A stretch of DNA of 12,265 nt from an uncultured Bacteroidaceae bacterium (lineage in GTDB: Bacteria; Bacteroidota; Bacteroidia; Bacteroidales; Bacteroidaceae): positions 1 through 12,265 of the forward strand of contig CAKRMO010000012.1 in the NCBI GenBank assembly GCA_934364765.1, given 5' to 3'. A program made the position numbers and the translations under genes. The notes under the pieces were generated by a model that was given only the letters and a program-made list of their open reading frames with translations, was not told the DNA's origin and searched no databases. How positions within the stretch are numbered: the stretch's first letter is position 1; each line of letters begins with the position of its first letter. Shown here piece by piece: positions 1 to 8,161 of the stretch.

Positions 1-1
1 C

Positions 2-166
2 CTGAAGACAGGCGTTTGCGTGCTGCTGCTGTTCATAGGCGTGAAGCTTCTCACCCACAGTATATTCCACATTGACGCTGTGGCATCGCTCGTGTTTATC
101 CTTGCCGTGCTTGTGGTGAGCATAGGCCTGTCGCTAATCATCCCCGCAAGGCAGGGAAATAAATAA
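2..166 (+). CDS. TerC/Alx-family integral membrane protein, C-terminal fragment
   Basis: Only the last 54 codons are in the window; the gene starts beyond the left edge. The reading frame from base 2 runs open to TAA at 164-166. The fragment has two hydrophobic segments: one around VLLLFIGVKLL, then a short polar link (THSIFHIDAVAS), and one around LVFILAVLVVSIGLSLII, followed by a basic tail (PARQGNK). The pattern 'LK.G...LL.FIGVKLL' followed by a final helix is typical of the last two transmembrane segments of TerC/Alx proteins, inner-membrane proteins linked to tellurite resistance and manganese export. This is the only + strand gene in the window and it converges on the acyltransferase gene. 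The family call rests on a short fragment; another multi-pass membrane family is possible. Confidence 0.65.
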   Translation: MKTGVCVLLLFIGVKLLTHSIFHIDAVASLVFILAVLVVSIGLSLIIPARQGNK

Positions 167-195
167 AAGGGAACCACAATTCGCGGGGCTGTTGC

Positions 196-215
196 CGCTG
201 CCCATGCTGGCAGCG
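196..215. other. GC-rich hairpin just downstream of the TerC-like gene
   Basis: CGCTGCC (196-202) and GGCAGCG (209-215) form a perfect 7-bp stem with a 6-base loop, 30 bp after the TerC-like stop codon. No T-run follows on either strand, so it does not look like a complete intrinsic terminator. It could be a 3' stabilising stem-loop. Its right arm overlaps the first bases of repeat copy A, but copy B has no equivalent stem, so it is probably not part of the repeat. Confidence 0.35.
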
Positions 216-359
216 CAAAACCGAAAGCGGCAGCTTTCTTACCAAACATTCCGAAAACTACATGGGACATGGGAAAAACTATGTCCTATGCAGGAAAAAT
301 TATGTCTGATATAATCCAGACTACATCAGACCTTTTTTTGCCGATTGCAAACGCCTGAA
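214..359 (+). repeat. Dispersed 146-bp intergenic element, copy A (four 21-bp units)
   Basis: This stretch matches the reverse complement of 9646-9790 with about 22 differences in 146 columns by hand alignment. Positions 292-318 are a 27-bp perfect match. Four units start at 255, 276, 297 and 318, an exact 21-bp period. Units begin AAACTACAT, AAACTATGT, AAATTATGT and AGACTACAT; the first two end in GGAA, the third in ATAATCC, the fourth in CCTTTTTT. Flanking parts are shared too: a GC-containing left part (GCAAAACC...CGGCAGCTTT) and a right tail (GCCG.TTGCAAA..CCTGAA). The element lies between the convergent TerC-like and acyltransferase genes. No protein or known RNA family is recognised in it. 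Confidence 0.85.
304..339. terminator. Terminator-like hairpin plus T7 at the end of repeat copy A
   Basis: GTCTGAT (304-310) pairs with ATCAGAC (325-331), followed by C and seven T's (333-339). On the + strand this is a plausible intrinsic terminator for the TerC-like gene, although the stem is only 7 bp and AT-rich. Read leftward, the same 28 bases pair almost end to end when G-U pairs are allowed, and ATAATTTTT follows. It could therefore also end transcripts coming from the acyltransferase gene. It sits in a convergent intergenic region, where a bidirectional terminator would be expected. Confidence 0.5.
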
Positions 360-415
360 GACCAGTTTCTTATAAAAAGTCTCAAGAGTGAGCTAAAATT
401 CTTGGAGCCAGACTG

Positions 416-1438
416 TTACTTTTGCGGCGGCAGGTTTGTCTTTTTGCGGTTCATTGCCCGGTTTAATGCAGCCGACAGCAGTATTGTTGCGGCAAACGCC
501 AAAGTGAATGCAGTTGCGAAGCCGAGTTTTTCAAACGCTTTCAGTTCGACAAAGGTCTGCAATATGGGGAAATGCAGCAGGAACACTTCGTATGTAAGGT
601 TGGGGACGGAAACCGACAGTGAGGAAAGCCGGCGGCTGCCATACGCCACAACCGTTACTGCGGTCGCAATGGCGAGCGGCTCTGTGGGGCGCAGACGCGC
701 AAAGTGCGAGCACAGCAGCCACACGGCAAGACCCGCAATAAGGGCTGCCGCCTTGTGGCGCAGCATGACCGCCCTGAGGTGCACCGCCGCCATACCTGCG
801 GCGAAATACATCATCTGTCCCGGCAGCTGGCGGCGTAGCACGTCATATTTCTCCACTCCCGAAATGTGGTAAAGGTGGGTGAAAAATTCGCCATAGGCAA
901 CCGAAAGCACATACACCGCCGCTATGACCCACAGCGGTCGGAAGCGGCGCGAAAGCCATACGATTGCGGGGGCGACGGCATAGAACATCACTTCAACTTT
1001 CATGGTCCAGAGCGATGAGTTCACCGCATTGACAGAATGGGTTTCAAACACTCCGGGAAGGGTGGGGGCGAGGAAATTGAGGAATGTGAGGTTGGCGGCA
1101 AGGTATTTCCAAAAGCCTTGGGAGGTGAAGTAACTGCCGCAGGGCATTGTGGAGAACGCCGCAAAGGCGAGCGCACACGCGACAATAACCAAGGCGTATG
1201 GGGGAAACAGCTTACGCAGTCTGCGAACATAAAAGGCGCGGGTTTCCGGGCGGGAGGCAAGTCCCTCATAGGTCAGCATTCCGCTCAGCACGAAGAACAC
1301 GCTTACGATGGCGTGACCCTTTATTGGGGTGATGAAGCTGTGGCGCAAAAGCACGCAGGCATGAAAGCACACGAGGGAGACGGCGAAGAGCCACCTCACC
1401 AACGTTATGGCATTGAAGTGCCGCGCAGAGGGCTTCAT
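416..1438 (-). CDS. Acyltransferase family 3 (OafA/NodX-like) integral membrane O-acyltransferase
   Basis: 340-residue, very hydrophobic protein with about ten predicted membrane segments. Family marks of acyltransferase 3: an R-x10-H pair in the first helix (R15 and H26, in RWLFAVSLVCFH), the 'SVFFVLSGM' block around residues 46-54, a basic 'RRLRKLFPPY' segment near 72-81, and 'NSSLWTMKVEVMFYA' in the middle, which corresponds to the usual LWSLsvEe.FY motif. Members move acyl groups (often acetyl) across the inner membrane onto LPS, O-antigen, capsule or other glycans; the substrate here cannot be read from sequence. The ATG lies only 4 bp after the porZ stop, so the two are almost certainly co-transcribed, possibly translationally coupled. 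It is the last gene of the operon, and repeat copy A lies downstream. A soluble SGNH domain, present in some relatives, is absent. Confidence 0.85.
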   Translation of the reverse strand: MKPSARHFNAITLVRWLFAVSLVCFHACVLLRHSFITPIKGHAIVSVFFVLSGMLTYEGLASRPETRAFYVRRLRKLFPPYALVIVACALAFAAFSTMPCGSYFTSQGFWKYLAANLTFLNFLAPTLPGVFETHSVNAVNSSLWTMKVEVMFYAVAPAIVWLSRRFRPLWVIAAVYVLSVAYGEFFTHLYHISGVEKYDVLRRQLPGQMMYFAAGMAAVHLRAVMLRHKAAALIAGLAVWLLCSHFARLRPTEPLAIATAVTVVAYGSRRLSSLSVSVPNLTYEVFLLHFPILQTFVELKAFEKLGFATAFTLAFAATILLSAALNRAMNRKKTNLPPQK

Positions 1439-1442
1439 GGTT

Positions 1443-3740
1443 TCAGCGTATCACCACAATGCGGCCGCGTGCGCCGTGTTTGCCGTCAGACGTAACGGCA
1501 AGCACATAGTAAACGCCGGAGCCCACGCCTGCGCCGCTGTTGTCCTTCACGTCCCATTTGTAGAAGCCGTTGCTTGTCTTGGCGGTGCGCACAAGCTGCC
1601 CCCCGGCGGTTGTAATCTTCACTTCCGCGCCCAAGGGAAGCCCCTCAATGGTTACGTCTCCGTAGAAATCGGGGCGCACGGGGTTGGGGTATATCTTGAG
1701 GTCTTTGTCCTTGAATGACTTTCCTGTGCTTGCTTTGCCGGCGTTGTAGCCCATAAGGCCTTTGTCCGTGCCTATCATCACTTCGCCCGTTTCCCTGTTG
1801 ACGGCGAGCGAAAGCACTTTGTCGCTCACCAGCGGGGAGTTTGAGGTGGTGAAATGGTGGACAGTCTCGATGTTGTCTGCGCTGATGAGGTAAACACCGT
1901 CGCCGTTTGTGCCGAACCATTTGCGGTTTGCCGCGTCAACGGCTATGGCTGTGATGGGAACTCCCGTGAGCAGGTAGTCGGCATAGTCTGTGCCGTCGTT
2001 GCGCGGCACTTTCACCTGCTCGAACGTGAAGTTGCTGTTTGCGAAGTTTTCGGGGTCGTTTATCAGGAAAGGCCCTTCAACCGTGCCCACCCATATTCGC
2101 CCGTCGTTGTCCTTGGCTATGGCGTCGACGGTGTTGGGTGTGTAGGTGGTGCCGTCCTCGTTTGTAAAGCGGAAGCGGAAGGTGAACGTGTCGTCCGAAG
2201 TGTCGCCTATAGTTCCGTTCACGTCCAGGCACGCCACTCCGGCGTTGTGGTTGCTCGTTGTGCGGCGGTGGGTGAACCATGCCCTGCCGCCGTTGTCGAA
2301 AATAAGGTGGTCGAACGTGGGGTATTTTGCCAGTTCGTCGATGTATATGCTGCGCCATGTGCCGTCGCGCATCATTATTTTTACAACTGTGTCAACCTCG
2401 CTGTTGAGCATCCACAGGTTTCCGTCGCCGTCGAACTGCAGGCCGCCTGTCCTGACGTACATGAAAGGCTGCCAGGCGTTTGGCAAAACAGACTGCAAAA
2501 GGCTGTTGCGGTAATCGTAATGGTTTGCGTACTTCCCGTTGCGGAACTCGTATAGTCCTGTTTCGCCCGAAGATGCAAAAACATGGTCGGGGTCGTTAGG
2601 GTCTTCGGCAACGCCCGTAAGGTTGCGGTAGAGCATATTTGTGTGAGACGAAACGGTGTCCTCGAAATTGAAGAACTTTCCGTTTTGAAAGCTGTAGAGC
2701 GTGCCGTCGAAGTCCTGGCGGTTATAGTTGAGCGAGCCGCCCGCCACGAGAATGCGGTTTGACGGACTTACGTTCATGAACGCGCAATAGTTGCGTATCG
2801 GGCTGTTGAGGGTGATGCCTTCTGCCACGGCTTTGAGCATTCCCGTTTCGTCGGCCTTGTAGGGCTGTGTGCCGCTGAAGCCGCAGCTTGCCCAATATGT
2901 GCCGTCGGAGAGGGAGAGATATTTGAACTTGTTGCTGCCGCATATCTTGGTTTTTGTTCCGTCGGGCGACACGGCATAGGCGGCGTCGGAATTGCCGAAA
3001 AACATATAGGCGGCGTTGTCGGCGCAGAAAAACGTGGCGGGGGTGTTGTCTATGGCAACGAACACGCCTGTTGACGGGTTTATCTCAAAAACGTGCTGGG
3101 CTTGGGCGTAAAGCCTGTCTCCCAAAACTCTAAGCTTTGTGAAAGCCGGGTCGTTGAGCTTGGACCATTTTGAGGGGTCAAGAAGATTTTCCGCTTCGTT
3201 CCCCTGCATTACTCCCGAGGGCGTGGCTGCCAGAATTTTGCCGTTCAGGCGGACTGCACTGCTGACAGTGCCGATTCCGTATGTTTTGGAAAACTCAAGG
3301 CGGGAAATGTCGAGCACAGAAACGCCCGAATTTGTGGCTATGTAGGCTTTTTGGCCCGAAACGGTTATGTCGTTTACCGTCTTGTCGGCCAGTGCGCTGT
3401 TCATAAGCTGAGGGAGGTTTGACATTTTGTCCTGTTCGGGATAAAATACGTCGATATTGGAGTTGGAGTACACAAGCACGAAACATCCAAGTTCCTTGCA
3501 GTAGGCCATGTGCCTTATGTCGGCATCGCTAAGCCCTGTGGTCTTGTTGTAAATCTTGGCTTCGCCGTCGGAAGGTGAATATGAGAATATGGAACCGTCG
3601 CAAAGCGAGAAAATTTTGCCGCCCGCCGGGATGTTGGCAAGCGAGTTGTGGTATGCCCCGTAGAAAGTCCAGCGGCTTTCGGCTTGCGCCGCAAACACCG
3701 CCGCAAGCATGAATAGGATAAGAAATGTTTTCTTGCGCAT
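1443..3740 (-). CDS. porZ: PorZ-like type IX secretion system surface component with T9SS sorting domain
   Basis: 765 residues from the chosen start. The open frame extends 32 codons further upstream, to 3836, but ATG at 3740 begins a clear signal peptide (MRKKTFLILFMLAAVFAAQA, cleavage about residue 20), whereas the extension would run into rdgB. The N-terminal part ('WTFYGAYHN...IPAGGKIFSL', 'GLSDADIRHMAY', 'SNSNIDV') matches the PorZ pattern. Two beta-propellers are expected; late blades show 'GRIWVGTVEG', 'NRKWFGTNGDGVY' and 'GEVMIGTDKGL'. The last ~83 residues, starting at YPNPV (684-688) and ending in GVYYVLAV...RIVVIR, form a type A C-terminal sorting domain. In Porphyromonas gingivalis, PorZ acts with the sortase PorU, binds anionic LPS and helps attach T9SS cargo; its length there is similar. 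A generic propeller-plus-CTD secreted protein is the alternative. Confidence 0.85.
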   Translation of the reverse strand: MRKKTFLILFMLAAVFAAQAESRWTFYGAYHNSLANIPAGGKIFSLCDGSIFSYSPSDGEAKIYNKTTGLSDADIRHMAYCKELGCFVLVYSNSNIDVFYPEQDKMSNLPQLMNSALADKTVNDITVSGQKAYIATNSGVSVLDISRLEFSKTYGIGTVSSAVRLNGKILAATPSGVMQGNEAENLLDPSKWSKLNDPAFTKLRVLGDRLYAQAQHVFEINPSTGVFVAIDNTPATFFCADNAAYMFFGNSDAAYAVSPDGTKTKICGSNKFKYLSLSDGTYWASCGFSGTQPYKADETGMLKAVAEGITLNSPIRNYCAFMNVSPSNRILVAGGSLNYNRQDFDGTLYSFQNGKFFNFEDTVSSHTNMLYRNLTGVAEDPNDPDHVFASSGETGLYEFRNGKYANHYDYRNSLLQSVLPNAWQPFMYVRTGGLQFDGDGNLWMLNSEVDTVVKIMMRDGTWRSIYIDELAKYPTFDHLIFDNGGRAWFTHRRTTSNHNAGVACLDVNGTIGDTSDDTFTFRFRFTNEDGTTYTPNTVDAIAKDNDGRIWVGTVEGPFLINDPENFANSNFTFEQVKVPRNDGTDYADYLLTGVPITAIAVDAANRKWFGTNGDGVYLISADNIETVHHFTTSNSPLVSDKVLSLAVNRETGEVMIGTDKGLMGYNAGKASTGKSFKDKDLKIYPNPVRPDFYGDVTIEGLPLGAEVKITTAGGQLVRTAKTSNGFYKWDVKDNSGAGVGSGVYYVLAVTSDGKHGARGRIVVIR

Positions 3741-3780
3741 TTCTGGTAAAGTTGTTATGTTAATGTGCCTGCACGCGCTT

Positions 3781-4371
3781 TTAGCATTCGTGGCGCAAGG
3801 CAAGATATTCGGCAAGTTTCTGCGCGGCGCGTGCACGGTGGCTCATGGAGTTCTTTGTGTCCTCTCCCAGCTCGGCAAAAGTCTTTTGCTGCCCTTGCGG
3901 AATGAACACCGGGTCGTAGCCAAAACCTTCCGTCCCGCTTTTCCCGCGTGCTATGACGCCTTCGACAACACCCTCGAAAAGATGTTCTTCGCCTTTCTCT
4001 ATTAACGCAATAACAGTGCGAAATCTTGCATTGCGGTTGCTTTTTTCTCTTAAGGCGTTGAGCAGTTTCACCATATTGGCTTCGGGGTCGTGGCGGTCGG
4101 GATAGGCGTAGCGGGCGGTGTGAACGCCCGGAAGGCCGTTTAGCGCGTCAACTTCAAGTCCCGTGTCATCGGCAAAGCAGTCGAGCTTGTAGTTGTCGTA
4201 AACGTAGCGCGCCTTTATAAGTGCGTTGCCCTCGAGCGTATCGGCAGTTTCGGGTATGTCGGCTTCGCAGCCTATGTCTGCCAAACTTAGAATTTCAATT
4301 TTCGAGCCGAGAATGGCGTGTATTTCTTCAAGCTTGTGGGCGTTGTTTGTGGCGAAAACAAGTTTTTTCAT
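3781..4371 (-). CDS. rdgB: RdgB/HAM1 family XTP/dITP pyrophosphatase
   Basis: 196 residues, normal for the family. It hydrolyses dITP, XTP and ITP to the monophosphate and pyrophosphate, keeping deaminated purines out of DNA and RNA. Visible motifs: TNNAHK near the N terminus (8-13, nucleotide binding), [13 protein letters not shown] (65-77, with the catalytic/metal Asp pair D68-D69), PGVHTARYA (81-89), GFGYDPVF (from 149) and SHRARA (177-182). ATG at 4371 lies 12 bp after the sbcC stop, and the signal peptide of PorZ begins 40 bp after this stop, so it sits inside the operon. Together with SbcCD it gives the upstream half of the operon a genome-maintenance theme. No anomaly seen. Confidence 0.96.
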   Translation of the reverse strand: MKKLVFATNNAHKLEEIHAILGSKIEILSLADIGCEADIPETADTLEGNALIKARYVYDNYKLDCFADDTGLEVDALNGLPGVHTARYAYPDRHDPEANMVKLLNALREKSNRNARFRTVIALIEKGEEHLFEGVVEGVIARGKSGTEGFGYDPVFIPQGQQKTFAELGEDTKNSMSHRARAAQKLAEYLALRHEC

Positions 4372-4383
4372 TGTTGCATTTTT

Positions 4384-7300
4384 TTAGAATGATACGGTTC
4401 GTATTGTACTCAGGCTGTCTGCCGCGTTTTTGTGCACAACCTGTATCTGGGGGAATATGTTGTCGCGGATTTGCTGCGTGTGGCTTATTATGCCCACTTT
4501 TCGCCCTTGGGCGTTGAGGCTTCCCAATGCGCGTATAACCATGTCGAGGCTTTCGTTGTCGAGGTTGCCGAAGCCTTCGTCGATAAACAGGCTGCCGATT
4601 GACAGGCGGCCGTTTGAGAGGGACGAAAGCCCGAGTGCAAGGGCAAGGCTTACGACAAAGGTTTCCCCGCCTGAAAGACTTGACACCGGGCGGCTTTCGC
4701 CGCTCATGTAGCGGTCGGTTATTTCAAGGTCAAGGGAGTCTTCGGCCTTGCGCAAGCTGTAGCGCGGCGAAAACAATGCCAATTGTGAGTTTGCATGGTC
4801 CACAAGGAGCTTGAGCGTTGAGTTCTGGGCCACGCGGCTGAAGGCCATTCCGTTTGCGGAGCCTATCAAATCGTTAAGCTTTGCCCATTCGCGTGAGTTC
4901 TTTTCGAGCTCGTCAAGCCCGGGCTTCATTTCCTTCATTTTTCCCGTTGCTTCTTCGTGGCGCGAAAGCTCGTGCTTTATTTTGTCTAATTCGTCTTGCA
5001 CCTGTTCGCGCTTTTGGAGCGTAATGTCTATGTCTGAGGATATGCTTCTGCGGGTTTCAACGGTTCTGTCGGGGTGTTCCGGGCGCGACTGCCAGGCGTT
5101 CAGCTGTGCCTGTGCCGCCTCCATTCTGTCGCAAGCCAGTGAAAACTCGTTCTCAACCTTTTTCAGCTCGGCGCGCATGGAGTTCCAGTTGTAGTTTGAG
5201 TTGAAAATTTCCACGAGTTCGTTAAAGCGCACCGAGGAGTGGTTTTGGTTGAACGCGGAAATCCATGTGTCTATTTCGGTGCTTATGCGCAGTTTTTCCT
5301 CTTCGAGTTTCCGCAGTTCCTCTGACAGCTGCCTGTGTTGCGCACTCACGGTTCCGAGAGCCTTTTCCGCATCGTGAAGGGAGGCTGTTTTGGCTTCCAC
5401 ATCCTTTCGGGCGGCTTCCATGCGCTTGTGCAGGTTTTCTTCCGCCTCAATGGGGTTCTCGTCGCCAAACATCTTGTAAATGTTGTTTTTGTTTGCGGAG
5501 ACCATATTGTCAATCTCCTCGATTTTGGCGTTAAGCCCGTGTATCGCTTCATTGGCAGCCTGCAGGCTCTGTCTTAGAATTTTTGCGTCGTTTTCGTTTT
5601 CGCTTTTGCTTTTCCCGATTTTCTTTATGTTTTCGCGGCATTCGTTCCATTTGCTGTAGAACTCCGAAATCCGCTCGCGCAGCTGCTTGGGGTTTTCGCG
5701 TATAAGCCGCCGCCAGTCGGCTACGGTCAGGAGTTTTTCCAAGTCAAGGTATATTTCATGGGCGTTGTCGGAGTTGCTGTTCATGCTTTCGGCAATGGTT
5801 GCAAGGTTGCCTTCGTCCACGCCTTTGCTCATGAGTATGGCGGAGCGTTTTTTCTGAAGTTCGGCGAGGGTGTTTGATATTTTCTCTATGCTTTGCGTGC
5901 AGCGCTCCATTTCCGCGTGGCACTTGCTGTATTCGTCAAGGCGTTTGCGGGTGTCTTCCGCCGCTTTCTCGGCGTTTTCAAGCAACTGTATTATGATAAT
6001 GCGCCTTGCCGCCGCGTCCGCTTTGCCCGAGCTGTCGGAAAAAGTCTTGTCGAGCGGGGCGTAAAGCTGTTCCCATTCATCGCGGTATTTCTTTATTCTC
6101 GCGTCTATCTCATCGCGCTTTTTCAGCAGGCTGCGGTATTTTTCAGCGTCAGAACTCTGCATGGTCTTCATGTTGCTGAACTTTTCCTCGCAGGCGTTGT
6201 ATTTTTCGCGGGCTTCATCGCGTGAGCGTTCGGCGTTGCTCACCACTTCGTTCAGACGCTGTTCGGTTTCGCTGTGGTACGGGTGGTGTGTTGCGCCGCA
6301 TACGGGGCAGGGCTCGCCTTCCTTCAGGTTGCGCCGCATTTCCTTCACGTTGTCGGCCTGTCCCATGTTGAAATACTTTTCGTGTATTTCGTATATCTGC
6401 CTGTATTTTGTGGTTTCCATCTCGAGGTCGCGCAGCTGGCCTTTTCGCGCCTCTATTGTTATGCTCACGCCCGAAATGGCGCTTTCGTTCCGCTCGCGTT
6501 CCTCGTATTCGGCGGAGAGTGTCTCCCAAAGGCGTTTTGCGCCTTGCAGGTCTGTCTTCAGTGTGAAAGCCTTGTTGTAATTGTCCTGAAGCATCCGGCT
6601 GTCAACGCCAAGCACGCTGTTTTGCAGCTGCGTCCTTCCCTGTTCAAGCGATTCCTTTTGCTGCATGGCCGCGCTTATCTCGCTGTCAATCTTCTCGAGC
6701 GAGGTTTTAAGCGTCTCCAGCTCGGAGTTTATTGCGCTTTGCCGCTTTTTCATGTTTTCCGACTCGGAAAGCAGTGTGGCGTATGTCCTTATTTTCTCGA
6801 GCACCGAACCGTATTGGTCGAACATGGCCTGGTGGGGCTGCAGCGACTGCATGGCGTTTTTGCAGTTCTCCTCCTGTGCCTCGCAGGCTTTGCGGCATTT
6901 CTGGTTTTCGGCTATTTTCTTTTCTGTTTCCGCAGCGTCTTTTCTTTTCTGTTCAAGCTCTGCGGCTTTTTCCACCCTTGCGCTTAGGTATATTTCTATT
7001 TCGCGCAGTATTTCGTGTGCCTTTTTGAAAAGCGGCTCTTGCTGCCGAAGTGTGCTGTCGTATTTTGAGAACTCTTTTTTGGCCTCGTCGAGTTCTGACG
7101 ACGCGGCGGCTTTTTCGCGCGCCTTTTCGTCTTTCTCTTTTGCGAGGAGTTCCAGTTTCTTTTGGGCTTCGCTTATTCTTGCGCCGTCGTTTTGTGCCGA
7201 GACAACCTTGTCCCTTATTTCAGCCACGTCGTCGTAGCGGCGCAGCTTTTCGCGTTTCTGCGTCATGTCCACATTTGCGCGGTTTGCCTTGTTGTAGGCT

Positions 7301-8142
7301 TCGGTCGCGGCTTCGGCTTTGGCTTCAAGTTCCTCATAGGTGTCATACCACGCGAGCTGCTTCTTGAGACGTTCCGCTTTCTGGTCCAGCAGTTTCAGCT
7401 GTGATTCCACAAGGTTTTTGCGGTTGCCCACTTCCGTTTGTGATGTTTCGTCAAGCGTTTCTTTCTCGTATAGCCGGTATTCCGTCAGTTTGAGATTGTA
7501 GTCCTCCCCGGCCTTTTGGTTTTGGGTGTATATGGCGGAGGATATCTTGTTGTAAATTTCCGTCCCGGTGATTTTCTCAAGCAGTTTTGACTTTTCGTCG
7601 CGGCGTGCCCTCAGAAAGTCGGCAAAGCTATTCTGGGCGAGGATTACCGTGCGTGTGAACTGTTCGTAGTCAAGCCCCACAAGCCGCAGTATTTCTTCCT
7701 GCACCTCGCGCGGGTCGTACGTTTTCCTTTTCGGCTCTGTCTGCACAAGCGAGCGAGATACGGTGTCGAAAGTCCCCGTGCGCTTCACCCTCACGCCCCA
7801 TGTGGCGGTGAAAGTGCCTTCGCGTGTGATGAACTCCACGGCGCACGAGCCTTCTGTCTCCCCACGGCGCAGCACGTTGCGTGTGTCGTAGCCGTGGAGT
7901 TTTGCCGCCGTGCCTTTTTCGGGCGCGGCAACTGGCGAAACATTCCGCTCGCGCAGCGCAAAGCGCGGGGCGCGGTTGTAGAGGGCAAGGCAGATGCAGT
8001 CGAGTATGGTTGACTTTCCCGCCCCGGTGTCGCCTGTGATGGCGAACAGGTCGGCCGAGCGCAAAGGCTCTTGCGTGAAATCTATTATGTGCTCGCCTTT
8101 CAGCGAGGTTATGTTGTTTATGGTTATCTTGCGTATGTACAT
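4384..8142 (-). CDS. sbcC: SbcC, ATPase/coiled-coil subunit of the SbcCD nuclease (Rad50-like)
   Basis: 1252 residues, somewhat longer than the ~1050 of E. coli SbcC but usual for Bacteroidota. Order: N-terminal ABC half with Walker A GDTGAGKST (37-45) and Q-loop (ILAQNSFADFL); a long charged coiled coil; a zinc hook CPVC (C612, C615) near the middle; a second coiled coil; then the C-terminal ABC half with signature LSGGE (1156-1160), Walker B FIDEGFGNLD (D1188, E1189) and the switch His (ISHTQQ, H1221). ATP binding drives head closure and controls SbcD. Start: an in-frame TTG at 8157 exists, but ATG at 8142 is preferred because it begins the conserved MYIRKITINNI strand and is preceded by GGGAAGGACC, a purine-rich ribosome-binding stretch. 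It starts 19 bp after the sbcD stop. All catalytic motifs are intact. Confidence 0.97.
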   Translation of the reverse strand: MYIRKITINNITSLKGEHIIDFTQEPLRSADLFAITGDTGAGKSTILDCICLALYNRAPRFALRERNVSPVAAPEKGTAAKLHGYDTRNVLRRGETEGSCAVEFITREGTFTATWGVRVKRTGTFDTVSRSLVQTEPKRKTYDPREVQEEILRLVGLDYEQFTRTVILAQNSFADFLRARRDEKSKLLEKITGTEIYNKISSAIYTQNQKAGEDYNLKLTEYRLYEKETLDETSQTEVGNRKNLVESQLKLLDQKAERLKKQLAWYDTYEELEAKAEAATEAYNKANRANVDMTQKREKLRRYDDVAEIRDKVVSAQNDGARISEAQKKLELLAKEKDEKAREKAAASSELDEAKKEFSKYDSTLRQQEPLFKKAHEILREIEIYLSARVEKAAELEQKRKDAAETEKKIAENQKCRKACEAQEENCKNAMQSLQPHQAMFDQYGSVLEKIRTYATLLSESENMKKRQSAINSELETLKTSLEKIDSEISAAMQQKESLEQGRTQLQNSVLGVDSRMLQDNYNKAFTLKTDLQGAKRLWETLSAEYEERERNESAISGVSITIEARKGQLRDLEMETTKYRQIYEIHEKYFNMGQADNVKEMRRNLKEGEPCPVCGATHHPYHSETEQRLNEVVSNAERSRDEAREKYNACEEKFSNMKTMQSSDAEKYRSLLKKRDEIDARIKKYRDEWEQLYAPLDKTFSDSSGKADAAARRIIIIQLLENAEKAAEDTRKRLDEYSKCHAEMERCTQSIEKISNTLAELQKKRSAILMSKGVDEGNLATIAESMNSNSDNAHEIYLDLEKLLTVADWRRLIRENPKQLRERISEFYSKWNECRENIKKIGKSKSENENDAKILRQSLQAANEAIHGLNAKIEEIDNMVSANKNNIYKMFGDENPIEAEENLHKRMEAARKDVEAKTASLHDAEKALGTVSAQHRQLSEELRKLEEEKLRISTEIDTWISAFNQNHSSVRFNELVEIFNSNYNWNSMRAELKKVENEFSLACDRMEAAQAQLNAWQSRPEHPDRTVETRRSISSDIDITLQKREQVQDELDKIKHELSRHEEATGKMKEMKPGLDELEKNSREWAKLNDLIGSANGMAFSRVAQNSTLKLLVDHANSQLALFSPRYSLRKAEDSLDLEITDRYMSGESRPVSSLSGGETFVVSLALALGLSSLSNGRLSIGSLFIDEGFGNLDNESLDMVIRALGSLNAQGRKVGIISHTQQIRDNIFPQIQVVHKNAADSLSTIRTVSF

Positions 8143-8161
8143 GGTCCTTCCCTGCAATGGT

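Noticed and set aside
255-338. CRISPR array
   Set aside because: The 21-bp units are contiguous, without unique spacers, only four in number and partly palindromic; no cas genes are present.
345-872. 175-codon + strand open frame opposite the acyltransferase gene
   Set aside because: It is antisense to a well-supported membrane protein gene, has no recognisable domain, and its composition follows from the GC-rich codon use on the other strand.
1854-2555. 233-codon + strand open frame opposite porZ
   Set aside because: Antisense shadow of porZ; valine- and cysteine-rich with no family signature and no plausible start signals.
3741-3836. Longer N terminus for PorZ
   Set aside because: The extension has no conserved content, overlaps the end of rdgB and would bury a textbook signal peptide that starts at 3740.
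6274-6987. 237-codon + strand open frame opposite sbcC
   Set aside because: Mirrors the coiled-coil codons of SbcC; no domain seen.
8143-8157. Upstream TTG start for sbcC (five extra residues)
   Set aside because: ATG at 8142 begins the conserved Rad50-type first strand and has a purine-rich stretch just upstream; the TTG version would put that site inside the coding region.
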